NCBI GenBank assembly: GCA_900073065.1 | Contig: FJOG01000020.1 | Location: 1,143,695 to 1,207,694, forward strand | Direction: 5' to 3' | Origin: Phialocephala subalpina | Taxonomy: Eukaryota > Ascomycota > Leotiomycetes > Helotiales > Mollisiaceae | Length of the DNA stretch: 64,000 bases | Shown: positions 1 through 9,694 of the stretch, piece after piece | How the letters are laid out: each line of letters opens with the position of its first letter | How positions within the stretch are numbered: the stretch's first letter is position 1 | The notes under the pieces: model-generated | Database searches by the model: none | What the model was told of the DNA's origin: nothing | The model's input: only the letters and a program-made list of their open reading frames with translations | Program-made: the position numbers and the translations under genes

Positions 1-608
1 GGATGCACGAAATCTGTGAAGAGGCCAATTGGATATATTTCGTCTGAACTTCTCAATGGTGACCGCTGACTCTAAAAGACTATTTAGACCTAACTTGCGT
101 TAGGAGTCGTTGTGAGTGTTCAAGCAACGTTCTAGAACATCATGACTCTTGTTTCGGAGTTTATGGGGCATTTGTTGCAATTTTATACAGGACTTTCGGT
201 TCTATAACGGTCTACATCTTGGCTGCCATTGACTATCTACCCTAAGAACATAGAATTTCATCCGACATGTATTTCCTTACCGGTTTGTATATCTTCAATG
301 TTCCTTCTTTCTCCTTCACGTGTTGTTTGATGCCAAGCCCCCTCGTATCTAATAATAATTCATTGTTTGACTTTGGCCACCGCCTTACCTCGTCGCCACC
401 ATTTGGCATTAGCACTGCAATTTCCTGTGCCGCAGCAAAATGGTTCAAGAACTTCACTTTCGAGTTTCCTCTTTTAAGTTCACCTTTGTTTGTTATCAAC
501 CACACTCGTTCAACGTTGATTTTGCTCCTTTATTTCTTCCTTGCAATAATTCTATTTTAGTTCAGAACTGCTTTCTTTTCATCAACCCCTGAAAACACAC
601 TCGCTAAA
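1..608. other. Intergenic, no supported gene
   Basis: I see no gene here. Short open frames on both strands overlap each other without recognisable domains or start context. The last ~100 bases before 609 are pyrimidine-rich and are probably promoter and 5' leader of the following secreted-protein gene. Confidence 0.5.
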
Positions 609-1244
609 ATGCAAACACCCCTTTTCCTCCTCGCCCTCGCGGCTCTCGCAACCGCCAGAACAGATCTCTCAGGCTGCACATCCTCAGCAACAGTTGCATA
701 CGGCGGCGCATCTCTCATCTGGTACGTCCCAGGTACTGGAGAACTCTGCGACTTCCTCGACTGCGGCGGCGGACGAGCACCCCCAAAGACCACCGTCCCA
801 GGCTGTCCTCTCTACTCCGGCACAGCGACCTACTCTCCTTCTTACCTCGCTGGCTACAACGGCGGTGTTGCAGCCTCAACTTCTGCTTCAGCAGTAGCAA
901 GTACAACTCAATCCTCAGCCCAGATCACGGGAACGGCAGCGAGTTCGCAACAAACGATCTTGACGGGATCGGTCATCACCTCATCAGATGTGTCATCAAG
1001 CGGTTCGGCCTCCTCGGCGGTATTCATCACTTCTACTACAGACACGAAAACGGCTTCCGAGTCTCAGTCAACTGCAACTTCAATCTCTTCAAGCGGCACG
1101 CAAACATCATCGAGGAGTTCGTCGACTTCGACCAGTTTCGCGGCGGCCAGCTCGGTCACGGGAAATTCGGGGGCGAAGATGAACGTACATGTCTGGCATG
1201 GGTTCGTTGGGGCCGGTGCTGCTGGGTTGACGTTTCTGTTGTGA
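609..1244 (+). CDS. Small GPI-anchored secreted protein, Cys-containing N-domain with Ser/Thr-rich stalk
   Basis: The 211-residue product has a clear signal peptide (MQTPLFLLALAALATA, cleavage near residue 16). A compact segment at about residues 17-80 carries four cysteines and a Trp (LSGC, LCDFLDCGGG, PGCPLY). Residues ~85-185 are Ser/Thr/Ala-rich, as in an O-glycosylated stalk, and the C-terminus is hydrophobic (FVGAGAAGLTFLL) as expected for a GPI-attachment signal. The layout matches the common fungal GPI-anchored wall or surface protein class; no enzymatic domain is visible. The first ATG of the frame directly precedes the signal peptide and no intron is needed. Function unknown; a cell-surface or apoplastic role is inferred from architecture only. 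Confidence 0.8.
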   Translation: MQTPLFLLALAALATARTDLSGCTSSATVAYGGASLIWYVPGTGELCDFLDCGGGRAPPKTTVPGCPLYSGTATYSPSYLAGYNGGVAASTSASAVASTTQSSAQITGTAASSQQTILTGSVITSSDVSSSGSASSAVFITSTTDTKTASESQSTATSISSSGTQTSSRSSSTSTSFAAASSVTGNSGAKMNVHVWHGFVGAGAAGLTFLL

Positions 1245-3670
1245 TCAGTCGGTCGTATGGAAGCAATCAATGGTGTTTCGGTTGTGCTTTTCCTTTGAGC
1301 GTTCAGAAATCAGGATCACAGGACTGCTGCTTGGAAGTGGCAAGAGAAAGTCGTCGGGACAAATTGGAAAGAATTGCATTTCGAAGGCGTTGGTGGCAAA
1401 ATCTAATAGAAGCGGCAATGGGGCTGCACAAAACAAGCGCAAGCAGTAATGTTGTACAGTAGTATCTTGAATCAAACAAGGCAATCAGATCCGAGCCAAA
1501 ACATCAAGTCTCAATTTTCAAAGCTGTGATTATAAATGCTCCAAAAATCTGTTGGGAGTCGTCGCCCATCCTAGCCAATGACCTCCAAGCTGACAACAGA
1601 ATACGGCCAGAAAGCCTTCGGACCACGGCGGTTTTATTCCGTTGCATTCAGCCGTGCCCGTACTTCGTATATAAATTTTCTACCGCAAGCTTGCTGCTCT
1701 AGGACGAACAGGAAGGTTGTCTGGCTTTGACGATCATTGGTGATCTTGGAGATGGTTTGGGATAGTGGAAAGCATGTCGCAGAATCGGGCGCAGGTGCGA
1801 TGAGCAACAAAAGATGGTTTTGGTGAGACGGGATGGTGGAGGGGCTTGGGATTGTCATGTGAAGATGGCTTGTGGATAAGCTTGCTACTTTGATATGGAA
1901 TATGTCACTCTTCAGCATCTGTTCGGGTCACTTTTTGAAGTAGGTCAATGGCAAAACACCCATTCGAGGTGTGGGGTTTCAGATAATTTTAGGGTTGAGT
2001 TCAAGTGATGTTGTACTTCAAAGACAAATGTCTCAACGCTTCCCAGCTTTGAGATTGTCGTAGGGAAATATTCCCTATCCTTTCCAGCTTCGAGTTTCTT
2101 CTCGTTTGTTCCCCGCTCAACTTGGCTCCGTATTCCTTTCCTAGACAGCTCTTAGATCCTATCAGTGTTGACCTCTTTGCGGAGCAGCTTACTTAGACCA
2201 TCTTGAAACAGACCTTTCGAAGAAGGACTTGAGATACTCAAGTGGGCAAGCAAATTGCAAGTGATTGTGCGCAGCGAAGGTGGAAAACAAAAGGCGACGT
2301 CGAGTTGCTAGCTATCAGCATAGATCGCAAACCCGGTGTTTTTGGTCAAGATGTCGAAGACGAAGCGAAACTTCTTGAGATGAGTGAGAAGACTTGGTAT
2401 GCCTGCTCTTGGGCACTGAATTATTTGACATTATCCGATTGAGATGTTGATGGTCTTCGAAGAGTAAGGTTGATGAGATGGATGTTGTGGAGGTCAGTTG
2501 TTTGATTTGAGGAGATTATTGAGGATGAAAAGGTATGACAGCACAGGTGCTGGTGAGCGATTAATCGAAGCAGGTGATGTGCAGGTGAGTTTGAGGAAAG
2601 ATGATCTAACGATACGGACCAGACTTGAAGATGAAAATGCAAATGAGGTCGAGGGTATCCGAGATACCGAATTCTAGCAATAATACAGAGGCAGGTTCCA
2701 GTAAAGATGAGCGATTCCGTAGAAATGATGGCTTAGCTGAGGACGATGGGGTGACAGATGACGAGGTAGACGAGATGCAAGTTGACCAGAGGTCGAGCAA
2801 GGAAGCTAACGACGACGAGATGCCACGCGTCTTCGATCTATTAAAAAATTAAAAATTACTGTTCAAAAATAATAATCCAGGCCCCGATACTGGAGGAAAT
2901 TGTTAATAATCTCGGGATGGCGATTTGGGAAAACGTTCTAGGCGCACTCGGGATTGGGAAACGCTGTTCGCTTTAATACAGTTGGCGAGTAAGCAAGAAT
3001 GTTCTGAAAAACGAGGGAGATCATCTCGTTCGAAAATTTTCATGGTTGACGAGAACACTCAAATACCCCGCACCATCAAGAAATTATTGGCTAGGTTGGT
3101 AGATATACTTGTTGATAGAAGATGGGGTTTGAAAATGACACTTGTACTCCTTTCCAAGGCCGGGACTTGATGACCGAATTCAAAAGTGTTCAGCAACATT
3201 CAAGAATCTTGTTGTAACGAACATTGAAAGTGGGAAGCTCGAAAAGAAAAGAAGACCTCGGCATCAAAAGAACACCGTCGGGGAAATTGGGGGAGCTCGC
3301 AAACTTGAACGCGAAGAGAATGAAGTGGTTTGTTTAACAGGTTTGATATGAAGTCAAGTCAAGTCGTTGCATACCCATTGTGCATCCCTACCGCGGCCCT
3401 GCTTGTTGACTAGGGACAGTAGTAGTGACAAGCAAAAGATGGAGGTCAAGCACGTATTCAAGATGAAGCTTAATATACTCTCAAGCACAGATTTGGAGAA
3501 GCCTTTCATTGGAAGCTCAACCTCACTGCTCTGGAGTTGATGAGGTGGGGCCTCGCTTGTTACCTGCGTTTCCCTGCAGCAGCACAAACCAAAAAGAAAA
3601 GAAAAGAAAAAACAAGTACTACATCAGAACAGAGCAAAAAAGAAACGAGGCATCATGAACTCGGGAATTG
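1245..3670. other. Long intergenic stretch, no supported gene
   Basis: About 2.4 kb without a convincing gene. Open frames are short, composition is mixed, and the acidic stretch near 2.62-2.85 kb has no domain. A polypurine run of GAAAA/AAAAG type lies near 3590-3612, just beyond the tRNA terminator. Confidence 0.5.
3636..3641 (-). terminator. Pol III T6 terminator
   Basis: A run of six T residues on the minus strand lies 29 nt beyond the discriminator base of the tRNA-Lys gene. It is the first run of four or more T in that direction, as expected for a Pol III transcription stop. Confidence 0.6.
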
Positions 3671-3679
3671 AGCCCGAGG

Positions 3680-3730
3680 CTGAGAATTTATTAGTTTTGG
3701 GCTTCGGATATCAGAGTTGATTGAACATAC
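3680..3730 (-). other. 51 nt spliceosomal-like intron at the end of the tRNA T-stem
   Basis: It begins GTATGT, contains AAAACTAAT about 10 nt before the end and ends TTCTCAG. It sits between base 64 and base 65; excision gives the final T-stem pair and then acceptor strand CTCGGGC, complementary to GCCCGGG. It has the same length as the neighbouring insert and shares the AAAACTAAT block, but otherwise the two differ. Confidence 0.8.
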
Positions 3731-3739
3731 CGGGGCTCG

Positions 3740-3790
3740 CTACACAGAGAATTAGTTTTCAGTTTTTGAATCTTGAGAATTATTACTTAC
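3740..3790 (-). other. 51 nt spliceosomal-like intron inside the tRNA T-loop
   Basis: It begins GTAAGT (perfect donor), contains ACTAAT 11 nt before the end (branch-like) and ends GTGTAG. It sits exactly between T55 and C56, so excision restores TTCGAGC. Length and signals match the short introns of protein genes in this window rather than tRNA endonuclease introns. It splits the internal box B promoter. Confidence 0.8.
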
Positions 3791-3808
3791 AACCCGCGAC
3801 CTTGAGGT

Positions 3809-3820
3809 TATCTTATAGCT
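3809..3820 (-). other. Canonical 12 nt tRNA intron
   Basis: This lies between base 37 and base 38 of the tRNA-Lys(CUU), the normal site for introns removed by the nuclear tRNA splicing endonuclease. It can be placed as 3820-3809 or shifted by one base because of a repeated A. Confidence 0.75.
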
Positions 3821-3857
3821 TAAGAGCCACACGCTCTACCGATTGAGCTACCCGGGC

Positions 3858-5024
3858 TTCAGGTATTTGATGGATGCAGGAATTGTTATTTAAACATACA
3901 CGACCGTGTTGATGTGGGTTGCCGAAGTGCCTTCGGTTGGAGGAGGATGCCGAAGAAATTTTAAAATTTTCGCCGAAGTGGGCTCCCATTGATCGTGCCC
4001 AACCAAGAAATCTATTATGGTTTCATTGGCAGTACTGATTTAACAGATATCACAGGAATTCGTTCTTCCTCAGCGAAAAGAATAACTTCTTGTGAGGTTA
4101 CGCCTTACTACCGAGCATCAGACCCTCGAGCATCAACCACTACCACAAACTGCGCAACCCGTAGATAATACGCCCCGATATAACTAGTCCGCCATCCTGT
4201 GCCTTGTTCATGTATCCAAGAGCTGAGTCGAATTGAGTTCGTCTGACAAGTCTGCCAGTCTAACTCTCGTGAGTTGGACGATCCTCCTGACGAAAAGAAG
4301 CCCCTCCAATGCACAAGATAGTCAGCTAGCCGTACGCCGAGAGACAATCGATGTCTGCAAACTTCGTAGCAAGGCGTCCGGTGTCTCATAGATAACCACT
4401 CCACACTTGAAGCATTTGAAAAGCAGTGGATGTGGTTGCAGAAGGTTCATCATTCCGAACGCTCAGGAGAGGACTTCAACTCTGAGAAGTAAGTTTCAGC
4501 GCATAAATTCCACAGCAGATGTCCAACAAGCCACATAAAATCGAAAATCGAGAACCCTTGATTGATTTTTCGCGAAGTAGCAAGAGAAAGGGCCGAGGCA
4601 GAGGTAAAAGGTACGGGGAAACTCGAACTGGGTCGGATAATAAGCTTGGAAGGACCTTTGAGGATCTGGGGCCATGATGCTTGACAATATGCTTGGACTT
4701 AAACGTGGATATCAAAAGACGGTATTTCTTTTACAAGGAGTTGATCCTGTACAGTCCCCATATGAACTCGAATCAACTCTTATTCGACTCGTTCAGGAAA
4801 AGTGGCATTTAGAGGACGTAATACATCGACCGAAACTCAAGGGGGAGAGAAAATAAGTTCTCAGCTCGATGGATTGGCATATAAAACTTCTGATTACTTT
4901 ATATTTCGACATGGGTCGGAACAGTAATTGAAGCCTGAGGCAGCCACAAAAGTACATTTCGTTTGATTGAAGCTGCACTGTTGATGCATTAGCATAGCAT
5001 AGGCATTGGCAAACTCTGCTCACC
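3858..5024. other. Intergenic, no supported gene
   Basis: No frame here shows a domain or a plausible exon series. The final ~150 bases before 5025 presumably hold the promoter and leader of the mitoribosomal protein gene. Confidence 0.45.
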
Positions 5025-5883
5025 ATGTCGACATCCACAGTTCTACGGCCTGCTCTGAGAGGCGTATTAAAATCCAGTCGGCCACAACATCTCCCTCCGC
5101 CATTCCTCTTACCCTCAATCTTCGCCCCTAAACAGCAAGGCTCTCCTTTCTCCAGCGGTACATCGAATGCGTACCCACGAGACAACAACCGCGAACGAGG
5201 TGTGTCAACCCAAAGACGCACAGGTCTTCGTCAGCCAGTTTCCGTCTCAAAGACTCCGCTTCCGAAACCCGTCCTCGATGAATCGAAGCGCTCGAAAGTT
5301 GAGGTAGATCCCGACCATGGTCTTTACCAGTTCTTTCACAGCAAGGACAAGCCTATGAATACACCAGAAGAAGATGCTGAGCACGGGCGACCATGGTGTG
5401 TGGAGGAATTGAGGCATAAAAGCTGGGAGGATTTGTAAGGCCATTTCGCTCCCAAGATCTTCCAATTCCAGACCAGTTGCTAATACCTTGCCTCGCAGAC
5501 ACGCTCTATGGTGGATTTCTACCAAGGAAAGAAACCGCATTGCAACAGAGGCGTATGAGAGGAAAGAATTGGATGCTGGGTATGGGCAATACGAGTCCGA
5601 GAAGAGGGATGTCACTGTAAGTGCTATTCTACAAAGGCTACTAGAGGAACAATCTGACTAGGTGTAGGTGAGGAGGACACAAAGAGCTATCAAGCAGGTT
5701 TTGACTGAGAGATATTATTCCTGGAGGGATGCGGAAACTGTTGCGAAGAACGATCCCGAAATCAACCTATCTGGAGAGGGACCTCTCTACCAACCCGTCG
5801 ACTTCATGGAAGAAGAGCCACTAGCAGAGATTGCAGCTGAGCCAGAGGTAAAGCCCGAGCAAATATCTGCACCGAACGCATAG
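5025..5883 (+). CDS. MRPL4: Mitochondrial large-subunit ribosomal protein uL29m (Mrpl4-like)
   Basis: Three exons (5025-5434, 5499-5616, 5668-5883) with GT-AG introns give a 247-residue product. Residues ~1-65 are basic, Ser/Pro/Arg-rich and lack acids, as in a mitochondrial presequence. The conserved core contains GRPWCVEELRHKSWEDLHALWW, ERNRIATEAYERKELDAGYG and VRRTQRAIKQVLTERYYSW, typical of the uL29m/MRP-L47 family that sits near the polypeptide exit of the mitoribosome. The tail is acidic. Intron 1 splits the Leu codon of EDL-HALWW and intron 2 lies between DVT and VRR; both keep the frame and restore the motif. A housekeeping gene. Confidence 0.9.
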
Positions 5884-6255
5884 TATAAGCGTTGTATACA
5901 AATTGTATGGATATGAGTTGGATTAGAGCCGTGGTGGGGCTATTGTCACATCTTGAGGGGCCTCAAGATCCGTTACAAACGGCAGAGACAGCTTTCATAG
6001 CTGTAGGAAGACGATTGTAAAGACTCTGTATCATATATCATGTGAAATTAAAATCCCAGCCACGATGGGGCTGTTGCATTTGACACACTTTATGCTGGCA
6101 TGAACGTTTTGGTCACCGCTTCGTCCCTTGTCACAGCGCTAGTGGGTTCCATTCAAGACGTACCGTACCTACCTCGACAACAAATCTTGTGCTCGAAACA
6201 AACTTCCTGTCTCGTGCCTCTCTTTGTCTAAAAACTTTCGCATTAAGTCGCCAAT
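5884..6255. other. Intergenic between uL29m and GDI
   Basis: About 370 bases holding the 3' end of the uL29m transcript and the promoter and leader of the next gene. No frame with support. Confidence 0.5.
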
Positions 6256-8152
6256 ATGGATGAAATCGCTCCCGTAAGTATCTACCCTCCGTGGAGATTA
6301 CACTCTTCCTTGCTTTCCTTGCGATCTGGAGCTCCAAAGCCACAGCTGCATGCCGACATGTCTTGTGTTTCTGCTTCTGCTTCTGCAACAAACTTTCATA
6401 CTCTGTCGCATGCATGGTAACTTCGTACTGACTTTGGGCTATCAATACAGGAATACGATGTGGTGGTAATGGGCACTGGTACGAATGTCAATCCTACCCC
6501 GCCAGATGAGGGGCATCGACGTCAAAGAGCTAACAATCTGTGAACTTCAGGTTTGACGGAGTGCATTCTGTCTGGGTATGCATTCCAGAAGGAATAGCTA
6601 TCTCGATATGGGCTAATCTGGTATGCAGAGTGTTGTCAGTCAAGGGCAAGAAGGTGCTTCACATCGACCGCAACGACCACTATGGTGCCGAAGCTGCTAG
6701 TGTTAATATCGAGGCCGTGAGTTGACTCCTCCGAATCTGCGAGCCACCTCTGATTGTTGGTAGCTCTTCAAGAAGTACGGAAACTACAACAAGGGGGAGG
6801 AGCCATGGAAGAAGTATGGACGGGCGAACGACTGGAACATCGACCTCGTTCCCAAGCTCCTGATGTCCAGCGGCGAGCTGACAAATATTCTTGTATCAAC
6901 GGACGTCACAAGATACCTCGAATTCAAGCAAGTGGCAGGAAGCTATGTTCAACAGGGTAATGGGCCCAAGGCTACTGTTGCTAAGGTTCCCTCGACTGCT
7001 GGCGAAGCTCTGAGATCTTCTTTGATGGGCATATTCGAGAAGAGGAGAATGAAGTCCTTCATCGAATGGGTTGGCACATTCAACGAGGCAGATTCTGCAA
7101 CACACTATGGTATGTCAATCCCATGTACAAGATGGAATGTTATGCTGACAGTCAAGGCCTCAACATCCGAAACTGCACCATGAAAGAGGTATACGACAAG
7201 TTTGGCCTCGAGGCCGGTACTCGGGATTTCATTGGTCATGCTATGGCCTTGTATTCATCCGACAACTACATGAACGAGAAAGGTGGTGCTGTCGAGGCTA
7301 TTCAGCGGATTCATCTCTACGGAACCTCCGTCTCTCGATACGGCAAATCGCCATACATCTACCCTCTCTACGGTCTCGGAGAGCTGCCACAAGGTTTTGC
7401 ACGTCTGTCCGCTATCTACGGCGGAACCTACATGCTGAATACAAACATCGACGAGATCATCTATGATGGAAGCAAGGCGGTTGGTATCAAGGCCACTATG
7501 CAAGACAGAGGCGGAGAAGAGCCAATGAAGTTCGAAACCAAGGCCAAGAAGATCCTTGCAGACCCTTCGTATTTCCCTGGCAAGGTTCAAGTTACCGGTC
7601 ACGTCTTGAAGGCCATTTGCATCTTGAACCACCCATTGGCAGGAACGGACAACAGTGACTCGGCTCAACTTATTATCCCGCAATCCCAGGTCGGACGCAA
7701 GAATGGTATGCCGTTTTCCCTACTGTGGGAAATTATGCTAACCTGAAAAGACATATACATCGCCGTTGTCTCCAGCGCTCACAGCGTTTGCCCCAAAGGT
7801 TACTACATTGCTATTGTCTCGACCATTTCTGAGACAACCGCAAACCACCACCTTGAGCTTGCACCTGGATTCGAGCGTCTCGGCAAGATCGAGGAGAAGT
7901 TCATGGTACGTTTTATCTATCCAACCAGCTCTCGACATAGCTGACGTGTTCCAGGGCCCTCCCATCCCTCTCTATGAGCCACTTGAGAGCGGCGTGAATG
8001 ACAACATCTTCATCTCCAAGAGCTACGATGCAACCAGCCACTTCGAGACAACCACTGATGATGTCAAGGACATCTACCGCCGAGCTGAGGGTCATGATCT
8101 TGTCGTCGAGGGGTTGCGAGAGGGAACCAACTTGGTTGGTGACAATGAGTAG
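6256..8152 (+). CDS. GDI1: Rab GDP-dissociation inhibitor (secretory pathway)
   Basis: Eight exons: 6256-6273, 6451-6478, 6551-6575, 6629-6716, 6764-7109, 7157-7705, 7751-7905, 7955-8152 (1407 nt, 468 residues, the usual GDI length). GDI extracts prenylated GDP-bound Rab GTPases from membranes and recycles them. Visible hallmarks are the N-terminal nucleotide-fold-like YDVVVMGTGLTECILSG, VLHIDRNDHYG, the conserved NWNIDLVPKLLMSSGELT and TSVSRYGKSPYIYPLYGLGEL in the Rab-binding platform, and the C-terminal region with PPIPLYEP and IFISKSYDATSHFE. The five very short 5' exons are typical of this gene in fungi. The 7110-7156 intron boundary is the least certain; the reading used gives THYGLN. 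Confidence 0.92.
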
Positions 8153-9694
8153 GCGAGCAAGGGGTAAACGGTGAACAGTACATAGATGCAGGACATGGAG
8201 GACGTTTTATTCTAGGCATTATGACTTTGACGAATGAATCACAGCGATTCTTAACTTAGCGGTATCTGTTTCTCCGTGGTGAAAGCTTTCATCGACCCAG
8301 TCATCCCCTCTTTCCCTGAAACGAAGCGTCATGGTCGAGTGATTTGCAAACAGAAGAGGCCGGAAGCTAGTGCATCGGTCCCAGAGAGAAATACGGTCTT
8401 GATTCCTTCGAGCTGAGTCGAGGCTTTAAACCCCATTGAGTGTGAACCTAAGAGACTTGATGAATCATGACACTGTTCGAGTTAAAGATTACATCTAGCG
8501 AGGTCGAGCTGGCTTCGATCGCAGCTGCCACATTTGGTCTCTGTCCGCAAGGTATCATGGAACTCGGTTTTGTGCGTCGCATCACAATTTGTAAGTATTT
8601 CTGGCGGTGAGGGAATCAGGAATTATTGAGTTAGTCGTCATCAACTAATCATGGTAGGCTAAGCACAGCCACGATGCTTCATGACAGAGTTTAGATCAGG
8701 AACAAAAGGACGATTGCAATGTTTGTCTTAATCTCAGGCTGCTTTACCAATGCCCTCTTCCTTTAGATGTCGGAGCTCAGTTTGGGAATATACGGAGAAA
8801 GTGAAAGTTGGTTGTAAGAGTAAGTGTGAATCTTCGCGAGACGAGCAGATCTCGAGAAGCAGGCAGACATTCTACTCGGTCATGACTTCAGATCCCACAG
8901 CGAACATTATCATCTTCATAACCCATCTTCCCCCTCCCTGCCCTCTTCCAATCCCCCACGCCTAGCCGAACATTCTTAATTCCCTCCTCATCTCGCAACT
9001 TCGTAACACAAAAAGCCACATTCACCGTCACCTCAAATTGTCTCACCTCACAGTAACACCAAATCATCATCCTTAATATCCACATTCAATCTCACCATTA
9101 CATTTCTCTAGTCATAATTGCCACCGCGACCTCGCCGCTGACCCCCAACTTACTAGCTGCCCCGCTCATGTCGACCCCCCACTTGCCCCCGCGCTACCCC
9201 CACGAAACCCAAACGTCGATGGAAAAGAAAGGCTGCTGAGGGATGCTCAGCCTTGTAGGACTGTCAGAGTTCTCCTTGTCGTCCTTTAAAATACTTGCAA
9301 ATTTCTGAAAGTGGTTACTCCGAAATCTCTCGGTGCTCTCACTTGATTAGAAATCGTATATCCTCCTTTTTTTTTCATGACAAATGGGAGTGGATCCTCG
9401 CAATTTTCACAGTTTAAGTTGCTGGGAGATTCGAATACTTTTAAATCTAATTTAGTTCTGTTCATTATACAGACAATCGAGCCTCTAAGTGACCATTCTG
9501 GTCCCTATATGAACGCCTAGTTGCACCTGGAACACCAGATTCATAACAAAGAAGCCCACCGAAAGCAACACACGCCCTCGCTAAAACGCAAGTCAAAACA
9601 CCTCTAGTGCCGGTATAAATGCCCCCAATCCTTCTAGTCCGTGAGAGCAACTTCTATACTTCGCCTAATCCTCGAACGACCTTAATTTCTCTCC
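8153..9694. other. Intergenic, no supported gene
   Basis: About 1.5 kb between the convergent ends of GDI and the MFS transporter. Pyrimidine-rich stretches occur at 8.9-9.2 kb. I see no domain-bearing frame or RNA gene. Confidence 0.5.

Larger units (their letters stand above)
3671..3857 (-). tRNA. tRNA-Lys(CUU) interrupted by one canonical and two spliceosomal-like introns
   Basis: Read on the minus strand from 3857. Acceptor 5' strand GCCCGGG, TA, D-stem GCTC...GAGC (box A matches TAGCTCAATCGG), anticodon stem TGTGG and loop CTCTTA/A with anticodon CTT (3825-3822 region), then a 12 nt intron at the canonical position after base 37. The 3' anticodon strand is CCTCA (one U:U mismatch at 29:41), followed by AGGTC and T-stem GCGGG, TT. 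The gene is then split by a 51 nt insert (3790-3740), continues CGAGCCCCG (3739-3731), is split by another 51 nt insert (3730-3680), and finishes C + CTCGGGC + T73 (3679-3671). Removing both inserts gives a 73 nt tRNA with five perfect T-stem pairs, a TTCGAGC loop and a seven-pair acceptor (one G:U). U73 is also found in a yeast tRNA-Lys(CUU). Box B is split by the first insert, which should weaken TFIIIC binding. Confidence 0.85.

Noticed and set aside
3671..3857. Reading the tRNA as merely a truncated pseudogene
   Set aside because: The apparent truncation after GCGGGTT is resolved by two GT-AG inserts whose removal restores every missing base pair; only the 29:41 mismatch argues for decay.
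4793..5221. 142-codon minus-strand frame
   Set aside because: Shadow over the presequence exon of uL29m; no domain, and the sense-strand gene explains the composition.
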